Part shown: positions 7,970 to 17,579 of the stretch, piece by piece
Numbering within the stretch: position 1 is the first letter of the stretch
How the letters are laid out: each line of letters begins with the position of its first letter
Source of the DNA: Streptomyces sp. CB01635
Lineage (GTDB): Bacteria; Actinomycetota; Actinomycetes; Streptomycetales; Streptomycetaceae
Direction of reading: 5' to 3'
Assembly: GCF_002803065.1 (NCBI RefSeq)
Contig: NZ_NNBL01000004.1
Span: forward strand, 5,831 to 69,830
Length of the DNA stretch: 64,000 bases
The notes under the pieces: model-generated
The model's input: only the letters and a program-made list of their open reading frames with translations
What the model was told of the DNA's origin: nothing
The model's database searches: none
Program-made: the position numbers and the translations under genes

Positions 7970-9589
7970 ATGAGTAGACCCGACGGACCTGTGAGACGAC
8001 TCCTCAATCCCCTTGCACGTCAACGGCGTTACCTCGTCTGGCCCGCCCTCGTCGCGCTCGCGGCGGGCCTGACCTGGGGCTCACCGGCCGGTGCCGACGG
8101 CGACAGCACCGGCCTCCCCGAGGCCATCGACACCATCCTCGGCGACCCGTCCATGGAGGGCGGCGCGGCGAGCGTCGTCGTCGCCGACGCCCGGAGCGGC
8201 GACATCATCTACCAGCACAATCCCACCGGACGCCTGATGCCCGCGTCCAACACCAAGCTCCTCACCTCGACCGCCGCGACGGAACTCCTCGGCACCGGCT
8301 ACCGGTTCACCACCGACGTGCTCGGCGACGGGCGGCGGCGGGGGAGCGTCCTGGACGGCGATCTGTATCTGCGCGGCACCGGCGACCCGACCGCTCTCGC
8401 CAAGGACTACGACGAACTCGCCGCCAAGGTCGCCGCGTCGGGTGTGAGGTCGGTCAGCGGTCGCCTCGTCGCCGACGACACCGCGTTCGACGGCCAGCGC
8501 CTCGGCCGCTCCTGGGCCGCCGACGACGAGTCCTCGTACTACTCGGCGCAGATCTCCGCCCTGAGCGTCGCGCCCGACACCGACTACGACACCGGGACGG
8601 TGATCGTCGAGGCCGCGCCGGGCGCGAAGGCCGGGGACAAGCCGAAGATCACCGTCACGCCGAAGACGCACTACGTCGACATCGACGTTCGGGCCACGAC
8701 CGTCGCGGCCGGCGGTGACGACAGTCTCACCGTCGAGCGGCAGCACGGCACGAACACCGTCACCGTCAGCGGCACGGTTCCCGTCGACGGGGGTACCACG
8801 AAGGAGTGGGTCACCGTCTGGGAGCCCACCGGTTACGCGGCCTCCGTCTTCCGTGACGCGCTCGCCGCGCACGGCGTGAGGGTGTCCGGCGGCACGAAGC
8901 TCGGGCGTGCCACCCCGAAGGGCGCCGTACGGCTCGCCACGCACGACTCCATGCCCCTGAAGGACCTGCTGATCCCCTTCATGAAGCTGAGCAACAACAT
9001 GCACGCCGAGATCCTCACCAAGGCCATGGGTGCGAAGGCGACCGGTCGCGCGGGAACCTGGGACGACGGGCTCGCGGCGATCAGCGGCTATCTGAAGGGC
9101 GTCGGCGTCGACACCGGGCGGCTGCGCCAGGTCGACGGGTCCGGGCTCTCCCGGATGGACAGCATCCCGGCGGGCCAGATCGCGAGGCTGCTGCTCGCGG
9201 TGCGCGCCGAGCCGTGGTTCGGCGACTGGTACAAGGCGCTGCCGGTGGCCTGCGACCCGGACCGGTTCGTCGGCGGGACGCTGCGCTCGCGGATGTGCAG
9301 GACACCGGCCGCGCTCAACGCCCGCGGCAAGACGGGCTCCCTGACCGGCGCGTCCGCGCTCTCCGGCTATGTGAAGGACGCCGGGGGACGTGAACTCGTC
9401 TACAGCATCGTCCAGAACAACTACCTGGTCGATTCGGTGAAGCCCCTTGAGGACGCGATCGTGGTGACGCTCGCGAAGTCCGACGCGGACGCGGCGGTGG
9501 CGGTGAGGCCGCGCTCCCTGCGCTCCGTGCCGGTCTCCGAACGCAAGGGCGACCTGGAGTGCTCGTGGCGTAAACCGGCGGTGTGCTGA
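7970..9589 (+). CDS. dacB: D-alanyl-D-alanine carboxypeptidase/endopeptidase (S13, PBP4-type)
   Basis: A 539-residue exported penicillin-binding protein of the S13 family. A basic N-terminus and signal peptide end near the AGAD motif. The active-site triads are in order: S93-N-T-K96 in ASNTKLL, SNN near residue 341, and KTG near residue 453 (GKTGSLTG). The large insert between the first two motifs is normal for PBP4-type enzymes. It trims or cross-link-cleaves peptidoglycan stem peptides outside the membrane. It begins 44 bases after the esterase gene with GAGG ahead of ATG 7970, and may be co-transcribed with it. Confidence 0.94.
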   Translation: MSRPDGPVRRLLNPLARQRRYLVWPALVALAAGLTWGSPAGADGDSTGLPEAIDTILGDPSMEGGAASVVVADARSGDIIYQHNPTGRLMPASNTKLLTSTAATELLGTGYRFTTDVLGDGRRRGSVLDGDLYLRGTGDPTALAKDYDELAAKVAASGVRSVSGRLVADDTAFDGQRLGRSWAADDESSYYSAQISALSVAPDTDYDTGTVIVEAAPGAKAGDKPKITVTPKTHYVDIDVRATTVAAGGDDSLTVERQHGTNTVTVSGTVPVDGGTTKEWVTVWEPTGYAASVFRDALAAHGVRVSGGTKLGRATPKGAVRLATHDSMPLKDLLIPFMKLSNNMHAEILTKAMGAKATGRAGTWDDGLAAISGYLKGVGVDTGRLRQVDGSGLSRMDSIPAGQIARLLLAVRAEPWFGDWYKALPVACDPDRFVGGTLRSRMCRTPAALNARGKTGSLTGASALSGYVKDAGGRELVYSIVQNNYLVDSVKPLEDAIVVTLAKSDADAAVAVRPRSLRSVPVSERKGDLECSWRKPAVC

Positions 9590-9602
9590 CGGCTGCGGGT
9601 GA

Positions 9603-10859
9603 CTACGTACGGTCGCGTGCGCCGCTGCGTACGTAACCGATGAGCGCGAGTACGAGCGCGCACGCCGACGCGGCGGCCGGGACCGCGTAGCCCGCGGTGG
9701 GGCCGAGGCGCTCCACCGCGGAGCCGCCCGCCGCCGCGCCGCAGGCGATGCCCCCGAGCAGACCGGTCACGGCGAGGGTCATGCCCTCGTTCAACTGGCC
9801 CTCGGGGGTGCGGGCCTGGACCAGCGTCATGCCCGTGACCATCGTCGGGGCCGTCGCCATGCCGGCCACAAGGAGAGCCCCGGCGACCGCAAGGAGAGAG
9901 CCGGTGAGCGCCGCGAGCAGGGGGAGGGTCAGCAGGACGGTCATCGCGGCGACGCACCACGGGTGGCGCCGCGCCGCGGGACCGGCCGGCCGTACGGCCC
10001 CGTAGACCAGCCCCGCCACACAGGAACCGGCCGCCTGGAGTGCGAGGACCGCGCCGGCCGCCGCCTTGTGGCCGCCCTCGTCCGCGAAAGCGATCGTGAC
10101 CACCTCCATCGAGCCGAACACGGCGCCGGTGGCGAGGAACGACGCCAGGAGAACGGGCATCCCGCGCGCGCGGAGGGGCGATTTCGTGGCCGTGCGCCCA
10201 TGGGTGGGCGGTTCCGTGGCGCGCTGCGCGGCGAAGACGAGCACTCCGGTGAGCAGCAGGACCGCGCCGATCAGGGTGCCGGCCTCCGGGAACAGTGACC
10301 CGCACAGGAAGGCGGCGAGTACCGGGCCGAGCATGAAACACAGCTCGTCCGCCGCCTGTTCGAAGGAGTTCGCGGTGTGCAGGGCGGCCGGGTCGCCCTT
10401 GAGGAGATGGGCCCAGCGGGCGCGTGACATGCCGCCCGTGTTGGGCGTGGTGGCCGTAGCGGCGTAGGCGGCGAAGAGGGTCCAGTCGGGCGCTGCGTAG
10501 TGCACACAGAGGAGGAGCGCGAGCGATCCGCAGACCGCGACCGCCGTGGCGGGCACGGCGATTCTGGCCTGCCCGTAACGGTCCACGAGGCGTGCCGTCC
10601 ACGGGGCGACGATCGCGGTCGCGGCCATCCCGGTCGCGGTGACGGCCCCGGCGAGCGCGTACGAGCCGCGCGCCCCGGCGATCATGATGACGGCGCTGAC
10701 GCTGAACATGCCCATGGGGAGCCGGGCGAGGAGGTTCCCGAGCGTGAAGGCGAGCGCGCCGGGGGTGGAGAGCAGCCGGACGTAGGGGGAGCGGCTGGGC
10801 TGTGGCGGGGCGGTGGGTGTCGGGGGAGCAGTGACGGGCTCGGATATGGCGTCGGGCAT
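9603..10859 (-). CDS. MFS transporter, drug-efflux type
   Basis: A 418-residue integral membrane protein with about 12 hydrophobic segments in two six-helix halves. The loop between TM2 and TM3 carries the MFS signature-like APWTARLVDRYGQAR. The short intracellular centre (ATEPPTHGRTATKSP) separates the halves. No substrate can be read from sequence; efflux of small molecules is usual for this group. It is transcribed divergently from a LysR regulator 83 bases away, which probably controls it. ATG 10859 is the only good start. Confidence 0.88.
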   Translation of the reverse strand: MPDAISEPVTAPPTPTAPPQPSRSPYVRLLSTPGALAFTLGNLLARLPMGMFSVSAVIMIAGARGSYALAGAVTATGMAATAIVAPWTARLVDRYGQARIAVPATAVAVCGSLALLLCVHYAAPDWTLFAAYAATATTPNTGGMSRARWAHLLKGDPAALHTANSFEQAADELCFMLGPVLAAFLCGSLFPEAGTLIGAVLLLTGVLVFAAQRATEPPTHGRTATKSPLRARGMPVLLASFLATGAVFGSMEVVTIAFADEGGHKAAAGAVLALQAAGSCVAGLVYGAVRPAGPAARRHPWCVAAMTVLLTLPLLAALTGSLLAVAGALLVAGMATAPTMVTGMTLVQARTPEGQLNEGMTLAVTGLLGGIACGAAAGGSAVERLGPTAGYAVPAAASACALVLALIGYVRSGARDRT

Positions 10860-10942
10860 GTGATCAGCGTCGCCGCGGGCCGCGCGCCCGGTCCAACACC
10901 TTCTCCGTACCGATTCACGCGCCCGCGTTGTAAGTTCGCCGG

Positions 10943-11953
10943 ATGCCCGACCAGCCAGCCGCGCCCGGCACGCCGGCCCCCGCCCACCTGGAGCCCCGAC
11001 TGCTGCGCGCGTTCCTCGCCGTCGCCGAGGAGCTGCACTTCACCCGCGCCGCCGCCCGGCTCTACGTGGCTCAGCAGGCCCTCAGCAGGGACATTCGCCG
11101 CCTCGAACGCGAACTGGGCGTCGAGCTGTTCGCGCGGAGCACGCGCCAGGTCGCCCTGACCGCGGACGGTGCGCGGCTGCTGCCGTACGCGCGGCGGGTC
11201 CTCGGTGCGCAGGACGAACTGCTCGCCGCCTTCACGCGTCGCCCGGCAGCGGGGACGCGGCCGCTGCTCGTCGACGTGAACAGCCCCGGCCTCGTCTTCG
11301 AGCGCATCCTGGAGCGGGCCCGCGAGTTCGCCCCGGAGTGCGAGCTGATGGCCCGCTACGAGAGCGGCCTGACCGGCGCCGCCGCCGAGATGACGGCGGG
11401 CCGCCTGGACGCGTCGTTCGGGCGGTACGCGGGGCTCGACCCGGCGGTGCGGGCGCGCCTTTCGCAGCAGCCCGTGCGGTACGAGCCGATGACGGTGGTC
11501 CTGCCCGAGGACCATCCCCTCGCCGCCCTGGACGCCGTGCCGCTCGCGCGGCTCGCGGGCGAGACGGTGTACGCGGGCGCGGGCAATCCCCGTACACCGG
11601 AGTGGACCGACCTGGCCGGGCGGCTCTTCGAGGGGCGCGGGATAGCGGTCGCTCCCCCCGCGCCGCTCGCGGTGGGCGTCGAGGAGTTCCGGCGGATCAT
11701 GGCCAAGACGGGGACGCCGGTGCTCGCCGCAGGGGACTTTCCAGCCATGCCCGGCTCCGTCGTGCGGCCCCTGACCGACCCCGTACCCCTGTCACCTGTG
11801 TCGCTGGTGTGGCCGACGGCGCTCGTGCACCCGGGGATCGACGCGCTCCGTGCGGCGGCGGCCACGCTCGCGGAGGAGAGCGACTGGCTCCGTAAGCCCC
11901 CAGGCGCCTGGATTCCCGGCATAGATGCACTCATCATGATGAGTCGGGACTGA
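10943..11953 (+). CDS. LysR-family transcriptional regulator
   Basis: A 336-residue regulator. The N-terminal winged helix is classic LysR: LRAFLAVAEELHFTRAAARL, then QQALSRDIRRLERELGVELF. A C-terminal periplasmic-binding-like effector domain follows (residues ~95-300). It is divergent from the MFS gene and likely binds the 83-base gap; the inducer is unknown. TAAGTT 10931-10936 ends six bases before ATG 10943 and no Shine-Dalgarno sequence is seen, so the message is probably leaderless. Confidence 0.93.
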   Translation: MPDQPAAPGTPAPAHLEPRLLRAFLAVAEELHFTRAAARLYVAQQALSRDIRRLERELGVELFARSTRQVALTADGARLLPYARRVLGAQDELLAAFTRRPAAGTRPLLVDVNSPGLVFERILERAREFAPECELMARYESGLTGAAAEMTAGRLDASFGRYAGLDPAVRARLSQQPVRYEPMTVVLPEDHPLAALDAVPLARLAGETVYAGAGNPRTPEWTDLAGRLFEGRGIAVAPPAPLAVGVEEFRRIMAKTGTPVLAAGDFPAMPGSVVRPLTDPVPLSPVSLVWPTALVHPGIDALRAAAATLAEESDWLRKPPGAWIPGIDALIMMSRD

Positions 11954-12103
11954 GGATCGGGCGCGGCTGTCACCCGCGTGCGCTACATTCGTCGTCCGAG
12001 CGCATTGTGATAAGGGGGGCGCTCGGATCGGGTGGGGGCCCGGTCCGAACGACGAGTGCTCGGTACGTCGTGCGCGCACCCATGTTCATGTCCTTGGGGG
12101 GAT

Positions 12104-12889
12104 GTGCGTACGGTGGAACATTGGCGAGAAAATGCCCGTTCTGGGCAGACTCACGATCCTAATGAAGTGACGGTCCAACTCGACGGCGCAGGACGCCAGT
12201 TGGACGAACTGATCGCTGCGCGGCGCGAGGGCGCCGGCGCGGCCGACAAGGAAGTCCCGGTCTTCGTAGACGACTCGGGCCGGCGTAACCGCAGGTACCG
12301 CCGCTTCGGCGCGATCGTCGGGATGATCTGCGCGGTCTACGCCGTGGTCATCGTGGCGACCCTGCTCTCCGGAAACTCGAACGCTCCCTGGCTGCCCATC
12401 ACGGGCCAGGACCGCGACAAGCCCGCGGGCAAGGTGGACACGCCGCCGTTGCCCGCCGACCCCGCGGCCGAGCCGTCCTCGTCGACGGGAGCCACGGCCG
12501 GTCCCAGCGCTTCCGGCACGGGATCGGTGTCCAGCGAGCCGGGTGCCGGTTCCTCGACCGGGCCCGAGGGCAGCGAGAGCGCCAAGCCGGACGACAAGCC
12601 CGGCAAGTCGCCCGACCCGAAGCCGTCCGGCGGCCCCGGCAAGCCCGACCCAGGTCATTCGCCCGACCCGGGCTCCGGACCCTCGGAGGAGCCCAGTTCG
12701 CCTGGCCCCGGCGAGCCGTCCCCGTCGGACAGCGGACCGCCCGTCGAGCCGACGGAGTCCCCGGCCCAGGGCGGCACCGAGACCGTCGCGGCGCTGCCCG
12801 TCGAGTCGCCCGTCGAGTCGCCCATCGACCCGAGTCAGATTCCGGCCGGACCGTCAGCGGCCTCGTTCCCGGAAAGCGGCATCCTGTAA
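12104..12889 (+). CDS. Type II membrane protein with Pro/Ser/Gly-rich extracellular region (matA-like position)
   Basis: About 261 residues. The cytoplasmic N-terminus has ~60 residues, then one membrane segment (FGAIVGMICAVYAVVIVATLL), then ~150 residues of low-complexity Pro/Ser/Gly/Glu sequence outside. The stop TAA abuts the ATG of the next gene (TAAATG), so translation is probably coupled. In S. coelicolor/S. lividans I recall the mat locus for mycelial aggregation having this order, with this position as matA; I have not checked it. GTG 12113 is an alternative start. A GGGGGG ribosome site at 12096-12101 fits either. Confidence 0.7.
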   Translation: MRTVEHWRENARSGQTHDPNEVTVQLDGAGRQLDELIAARREGAGAADKEVPVFVDDSGRRNRRYRRFGAIVGMICAVYAVVIVATLLSGNSNAPWLPITGQDRDKPAGKVDTPPLPADPAAEPSSSTGATAGPSASGTGSVSSEPGAGSSTGPEGSESAKPDDKPGKSPDPKPSGGPGKPDPGHSPDPGSGPSEEPSSPGPGEPSPSDSGPPVEPTESPAQGGTETVAALPVESPVESPIDPSQIPAGPSAASFPESGIL

Positions 12890-15067
12890 ATGTCCTCCCG
12901 CCCACGCAGCAACCGCAGGGCGCCGCGTCGCCGCCGCCTGCCCATGCGCTATCTGCTGCCGTCGCTGCTCCTTGTCGCCCTGCTCGCGATGCTCATGCTC
13001 CGCGGGTACGTGCACAGTGAGATCCTCGCCGACCACCGCATCCAGCCGCCCGCCGCCACCGATCAGGTCCCCGAGAAGATCCTCGAGGGCGGACCCGTCA
13101 TCGACACGCGCGGCGGGCGCGAGACCGGCATGAGCGTGCCCGACCACCGGCTCGTCCTCACCTTCGACGACGGCCCCGACCCGCAGTGGACCCCGAAGGT
13201 CCTCGACGTCCTGAAGGAACACCACGCGCACGGCGTCTTCTTCGTCACCGGCACCATGGCCTCCCGCTACCCGGACCTGGTCAAACGCATGGTCGACGAG
13301 GGTCACGAGGTCGGCCTGCACACCTTCAACCACCCCGACCTCTCGTACCAGTCCAAGAGCCGCATCGACTGGGAACTCACCCAGAACCAGACGGCCCTGG
13401 CCGGTGCGGCCGGCATCCGCACCTCGCTGTTCCGGCCGCCGTACTCCTCGTTCGCCGACGCCATGGACAACAAGTCGTGGCCGGTCACCAAGTACATCGG
13501 CAGCCGCGGGTACATCACCGTCGTCAACAACACCGACAGTGAGGACTGGAAGCGCCCCGGCGTCGACGAGATCATCCGCCGCGCCACGCCCAAGGGCGGC
13601 AAAGGCGCGATCGTCCTGATGCACGACTCCGGCGGCGACCGCTCGCAGACCGTCGCCGCCCTCGACCGCTTCCTGCCCCAGCTCCAGGGCCAGGGATACG
13701 ACTTCGTCAACCTCACCGAGGCGCTCGGGGCACCCAGCGCCCACACGCCCGTGCACGGTCTCGAACTGGCCAAGGGCAAGGCGTGGATCTACGCCGTCGA
13801 CGCTTCGGACGACGTGACGGACGTCCTCGGCGTCGGACTCGCGGTCATCGGCGTCCTCGTCTTCACCCGCTTCGGCCTGATGCTCCTCCTGTCCGGGGCG
13901 CACGCCCGGCGCGTGCGGCGCCGCGGATTCTCCTGGGGGCCGCCCGTCACCGAACCGGTGTCGGTCCTGGTCCCGGCGTTCAACGAGGCCAAGTGCATCG
14001 AGAACACAGTGCGTTCACTCATGTCGAGCGAGCACCCCATCGAGATCATCGTCATCGACGACGGCTCGACCGACGGCACGGCCCGCATCGTCGAGAATCT
14101 GCGCCTGCCGAACGTCCGGGTGGTCCGCCAGCACAACGCGGGCAAGCCGGCCGCGCTCAACAGGGGCCTGGCCAACGCCCGGTTCGACCTGATCGTGATG
14201 ATGGACGGCGACACGGTCTTCGAGCCGTCCACCGTCCGCGAGCTCGTCCAGCCCTTCGGTGACCAGCGCGTCGGTGCGGTCGCGGGCAACGCGAAGGTCG
14301 GCAACAAGGACTCCCTGATCGGGGCCTGGCAGCACATCGAGTACGTGATGGGCTTCAACCTCGACCGCCGCATGTACGACATGCTGCGCTGCATGCCCAC
14401 GATCCCCGGGGCCGTGGGCGCCTTCCGCCGCAGCGCGCTCGAGCGCATCGGCGGCATGAGCGACGACACGCTCGCCGAGGACACCGACGTCACGATGGCC
14501 CTGCACCGGGACGGCTGGCGCGTGGTCTACGCCGAGAAGGCCCGCGCCTGGACCGAGGCCCCGGAGTCGGTCCAGCAGCTCTGGTCCCAGCGCTACCGAT
14601 GGTCGTACGGCACGATGCAGGCGATCTGGAAGCACCGCCGCTCCGTGATCGAGTCGGGCCCCTCCGGCCGATTCGGCCGCATCGGCCTGCCGTTCGTCGC
14701 CCTCTTCATGGTCCTCGCGCCGCTCCTGGCGCCCCTCATCGACGTCTTCCTGCTCTACGGCCTCGTGTTCGGCCCCACGGAGAAGACGATCGTCGCCTGG
14801 CTCGGCGTCCTCGCCATCCAGGCCGTCTGCGCGGCGTACGCCTTCCGGCTCGACCGCGAACGCATGACCCATCTCATCTCACTCCCGCTCCAGCAAGTCC
14901 TCTACCGGCAGCTGATGTACGTCGTGCTGCTCCAGTCCTGGATCACCGCGCTCACCGGCGGCCGGCTGCGCTGGCAGAAGCTGCGGCGTACCGGAGCGGT
15001 GGAGGCGCCGGGGGCGATTCCGCGTCAGCGGGCGTCGCGCGGCAACGATCGGAGGCCCGTCGCATGA
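12890..15067 (+). CDS. matB: Bifunctional polysaccharide deacetylase / family 2 glycosyltransferase (MatB-like)
   Basis: A 725-residue fusion. A membrane anchor is near residues 20-40. An extracellular NodB-type deacetylase domain (residues ~85-290) has TFDDGPD for the metal-binding Asp pair and HTFNHPD for the two His. A second membrane segment (~300-325) leads to a cytoplasmic GT2 domain (residues ~350-590) with IDDGSTDG, the DGD motif in MMDGDT, EDTDV and the processive-synthase QRYRW. C-terminal membrane helices end the protein. This is the layout of a beta-1,6-poly-GlcNAc-type synthase carrying its own deacetylase. MatAB was reported to make such a polymer for hyphal aggregation (from memory). 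It overlaps the next gene by ATGA. Confidence 0.88.
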   Translation: MSSRPRSNRRAPRRRRLPMRYLLPSLLLVALLAMLMLRGYVHSEILADHRIQPPAATDQVPEKILEGGPVIDTRGGRETGMSVPDHRLVLTFDDGPDPQWTPKVLDVLKEHHAHGVFFVTGTMASRYPDLVKRMVDEGHEVGLHTFNHPDLSYQSKSRIDWELTQNQTALAGAAGIRTSLFRPPYSSFADAMDNKSWPVTKYIGSRGYITVVNNTDSEDWKRPGVDEIIRRATPKGGKGAIVLMHDSGGDRSQTVAALDRFLPQLQGQGYDFVNLTEALGAPSAHTPVHGLELAKGKAWIYAVDASDDVTDVLGVGLAVIGVLVFTRFGLMLLLSGAHARRVRRRGFSWGPPVTEPVSVLVPAFNEAKCIENTVRSLMSSEHPIEIIVIDDGSTDGTARIVENLRLPNVRVVRQHNAGKPAALNRGLANARFDLIVMMDGDTVFEPSTVRELVQPFGDQRVGAVAGNAKVGNKDSLIGAWQHIEYVMGFNLDRRMYDMLRCMPTIPGAVGAFRRSALERIGGMSDDTLAEDTDVTMALHRDGWRVVYAEKARAWTEAPESVQQLWSQRYRWSYGTMQAIWKHRRSVIESGPSGRFGRIGLPFVALFMVLAPLLAPLIDVFLLYGLVFGPTEKTIVAWLGVLAIQAVCAAYAFRLDRERMTHLISLPLQQVLYRQLMYVVLLQSWITALTGGRLRWQKLRRTGAVEAPGAIPRQRASRGNDRRPVA

Positions 15068-16356
15068 CGTATCCCACTCCCGCCACCGGCGGCCAGAGCG
15101 GGTTCCAGCAGACGCGGCGCATGCCGCACGTGCCGTTCCCGCAGGTGCCGTTCACACCGGAACCGCCGCCCGCGCCCGCTCCGCCCGCCGCTCCGCCCGC
15201 GCAGGCCGCCGCGCCCAAGAAGCCGGGCCGCGACCGCTATCTGGACCTGCTGCGCTCCATCGCGCTCGTCCGCGTCGTCGCCTACCACCTCTTCGGGTGG
15301 GCCTGGCTGACGGTCCTCTTCCCGTCCATGGGCGTGATGTTCGCGCTCGCCGGATCGCTGATGGCGCGCTCCCTGAGCCGGCCCGCGATCGGTGTGATCA
15401 GGGGCCGTATCCGCCGGCTCCTGCCGCCCATGTGGGCGTTCAGCGTCGTCATCCTCGCCCTGCTCTTCCTGGGCGGCTGGAACCCCGGCAAGGACCCCGA
15501 CAGCGGCGGGACCTGGGGCTGGATCAGCCTGTTCAACTACTTCGTGCCCGTCGGGGCGCCGTCGTTCCCCTGGCACCTCGGCGACAAGGCGGGCCTCCTG
15601 GAGGACACCTGGCCGTCGCAGGCCGCGGGCCCGCTCTGGTACCTGCGGGCCTACCTGTGGTTCGTCATCGCCTCGCCACTGCTGCTCCGGGCGTTCCGCA
15701 AGGTGCCGTGGGCGACGCTGCTCGCGCCGCTCGCGCTGACGGCGGTCGTCGGTACGGGCATCGTCACCATCCCCGGCGAGACGGGGAACGCGGTCACCGA
15801 CTTCGCGGTCTACGGCGGCTGCTGGGTCCTCGGCTTCGCCCATCACGAGGGCGTCCTCGCGAAGGTGCCGCGCTATCTCGCGGTGTCCTGCTCGGCGATC
15901 GTGATGGCGTTCGGACTGTGGTGGGCCTCGGGCCATCTCGGACCGGACGGCTGGGACCTGAACGACATCCCGCTGGCGCAGGCGACCTGGTCCTTCGGGT
16001 TCGTCGTCATCCTGCTCCAGTACTCGCCGTCCTGGCAGGAGCTGCCGGGCCGGCTCGCCAAGTGGGACAAGCTCATCACGCTGTCCAACAACCGCGCGGT
16101 CACGATCTATCTCTGGCACAACATGCTGATCATGGCCACGGTGCCGATCATCGACCTCGCGTACAACCTGCCGTTCATGGAGGACGCGAGATGGAGCGGC
16201 GCCCTCGACTCCACGTACATGCTCTGGATGTTCGTGCTGACGTGGCCGCTGATAGCGCTCTCGGTCGTCGGCACGGGCTGGATCGAGGACCTCGCCGCCA
16301 AGCGGCGCCCGCGGCTCTGGCCGAACGGCGTCAAGAAGCGGGCACATAGTCGCTAG
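15064..16356 (+). CDS. Acyltransferase 3 family membrane protein
   Basis: A 430-residue multispanning membrane protein. A cytoplasmic Pro/Ala-rich N-terminus of ~55 residues precedes RDRYLDLLRSIALVRVVAYH, which holds the conserved Arg and His of the acyltransferase 3 family. About ten hydrophobic helices follow, and YLWHNM near the end is typical. The family moves acyl groups across the membrane onto glycans. Its start ATG overlaps the stop of the synthase gene (ATGA), so it most likely O-acylates the polymer made by the preceding protein. That substrate assignment is inference. Confidence 0.85.
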   Translation: MTYPTPATGGQSGFQQTRRMPHVPFPQVPFTPEPPPAPAPPAAPPAQAAAPKKPGRDRYLDLLRSIALVRVVAYHLFGWAWLTVLFPSMGVMFALAGSLMARSLSRPAIGVIRGRIRRLLPPMWAFSVVILALLFLGGWNPGKDPDSGGTWGWISLFNYFVPVGAPSFPWHLGDKAGLLEDTWPSQAAGPLWYLRAYLWFVIASPLLLRAFRKVPWATLLAPLALTAVVGTGIVTIPGETGNAVTDFAVYGGCWVLGFAHHEGVLAKVPRYLAVSCSAIVMAFGLWWASGHLGPDGWDLNDIPLAQATWSFGFVVILLQYSPSWQELPGRLAKWDKLITLSNNRAVTIYLWHNMLIMATVPIIDLAYNLPFMEDARWSGALDSTYMLWMFVLTWPLIALSVVGTGWIEDLAAKRRPRLWPNGVKKRAHSR

Positions 16357-16442
16357 ACGGGGTTGTGCGGCCGGTGGGGGTGGGGGAGGTTGGGGCGTGA
16401 GCGACCAGTGACCGTATGACCACGAGGGGAACCCGGACCGAC

Positions 16443-17396
16443 ATGACACAGCCTCCCGGCCAGCCGCCGCAGGACGGATCCGGGCACCACCCGGCGTACG
16501 GGCCGCCTCCCGGTCAGCCTCAGGCGCCGTCCGGCGGCGGGCAGGACAACCCCTACGCCGGCGCGCCGACCCCGCCACCGGCGCCGCCGCAGATACCGCA
16601 GACCCCGCCACCGGCCCCTCAGGGCCAGCCCGGCTACGGGGACCAGCCCGCCTACGGCGACCAGCCGGGCTACGGCGCTCAGCCTCCCTACGGTCAGCCC
16701 CCGCAGGGCCAGCCGCAGGGCCAACCCCCGTACGGGCAGCCCCCGTACGGGCAGCCCCCGTACGGGCAGCCCCCGTACGGGGGGCAGCCGCCCTACGGCG
16801 GGGGTGCCTATCCGCCGCCCCCGCCACCGCCGGGCGGCAACACGCGCCGGACCGCCGTCATCGTCGGGTCCGCGGTCGTCGCGCTCGTCCTGATCGTCGG
16901 CGGGATCTTCCTCGCCACGAACAGCGGCGGCGACGACGACGAGCCGAAGGCGAAGGACTCCGTGTCCGCGCAGCCCACCGCGTCGGACGAGCCCTCCGAC
17001 GAGCCCACGACCGAGGACCCCGCCACCGAGGACCCCGTCGAGGAGCCGAGCGATCCCACGGGGACGGCGGAGGAGCGGCCCGCCGGGTCCACCGGTTATC
17101 AGGGCCAGTGGCAGGACGAGCAGGCCAGGACCCTCACGGTCGGCGACAAGGTCGCGACCGGCACGGCCAAGGGCAAGTACAGCGTGTCCTACATCGACGC
17201 GGGCGGTAAGGGCATCTGCACCGGCATCGGGGAGAACCGCAGCGGCGGGGCGTTCCGGATCGCCGTCAAGTGCATGGGCAAGGACACCGGTGACGAGGTC
17301 TTCGGCGCGAACCTGACGCAGGCCGACGACGTGGTCACGCTGAAGTGGGACAAGGGCGGTTCGGCCAGCCTCAAGTGGGCGGGCACCACGACCTGA
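16443..17396 (+). CDS. Single-pass membrane protein with PYGQP repeats
   Basis: About 317 residues. The first ~130 are Pro/Gly/Gln/Tyr-rich and intrinsically disordered, including four exact-type GQPPY repeats. One membrane helix follows ([21 protein letters not shown]). Outside comes an acidic Asp/Glu/Thr/Pro linker and a ~100-residue C-terminal domain with two Cys (GKGICTG, AVKCMG) that could form a disulfide. ATG 16443 is preceded by GAGGGGA; ATG 16416 is a possible longer start. No family was recognised. Proteins of this layout are common in actinobacteria, often as cell-envelope sensors or wall-associated factors. Confidence 0.75.
   Translation: MTQPPGQPPQDGSGHHPAYGPPPGQPQAPSGGGQDNPYAGAPTPPPAPPQIPQTPPPAPQGQPGYGDQPAYGDQPGYGAQPPYGQPPQGQPQGQPPYGQPPYGQPPYGQPPYGGQPPYGGGAYPPPPPPPGGNTRRTAVIVGSAVVALVLIVGGIFLATNSGGDDDEPKAKDSVSAQPTASDEPSDEPTTEDPATEDPVEEPSDPTGTAEERPAGSTGYQGQWQDEQARTLTVGDKVATGTAKGKYSVSYIDAGGKGICTGIGENRSGGAFRIAVKCMGKDTGDEVFGANLTQADDVVTLKWDKGGSASLKWAGTTT
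16725..16784 (+). repeat. Four tandem 15-bp repeats within coding sequence
   Basis: CCCCCGTACGGGCAG is repeated head-to-tail with no spacer, the last copy diverging at its end. Each unit adds five residues (PPYGQ), so copy-number change would keep the reading frame. Confidence 0.9.
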
Positions 17397-17441
17397 TCCA
17401 CGCCCCACGACCTGATCCACGCCCACGACCTGACCCACGCC
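17386..17441 (+). repeat. Three 19-bp direct repeats spanning a stop codon
   Basis: CCACGACCTGATCCACGCC occurs at 17386-17404 and 17405-17423, with a one-mismatch copy at 17423-17441. The first copy contains the TGA stop of the preceding gene; the others are in its 3' untranslated region. The rest of 17442-17579 is the narK upstream region. Confidence 0.85.
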
Positions 17442-17579
17442 GTGGAGCGAAGCTCACCGCCGGGCCCCGCGCCCGGTGAGAGCAACGTTCCCCGGCGGTC
17501 ACGGTGCGGCACAGCGCGGTAATCCCGCCTCCCTACGTTCGAGGTCATCAGCCGAGAACCGTGACCCTGGAGGCGTGTG

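Noticed and set aside
17490..17560. GlnR operator upstream of narK
   Set aside because: GTCAC and GTAAT-like half-sites occur (17498 onward), but the spacing is off by one and other half-sites are missing, so the match is too weak to report as a feature.
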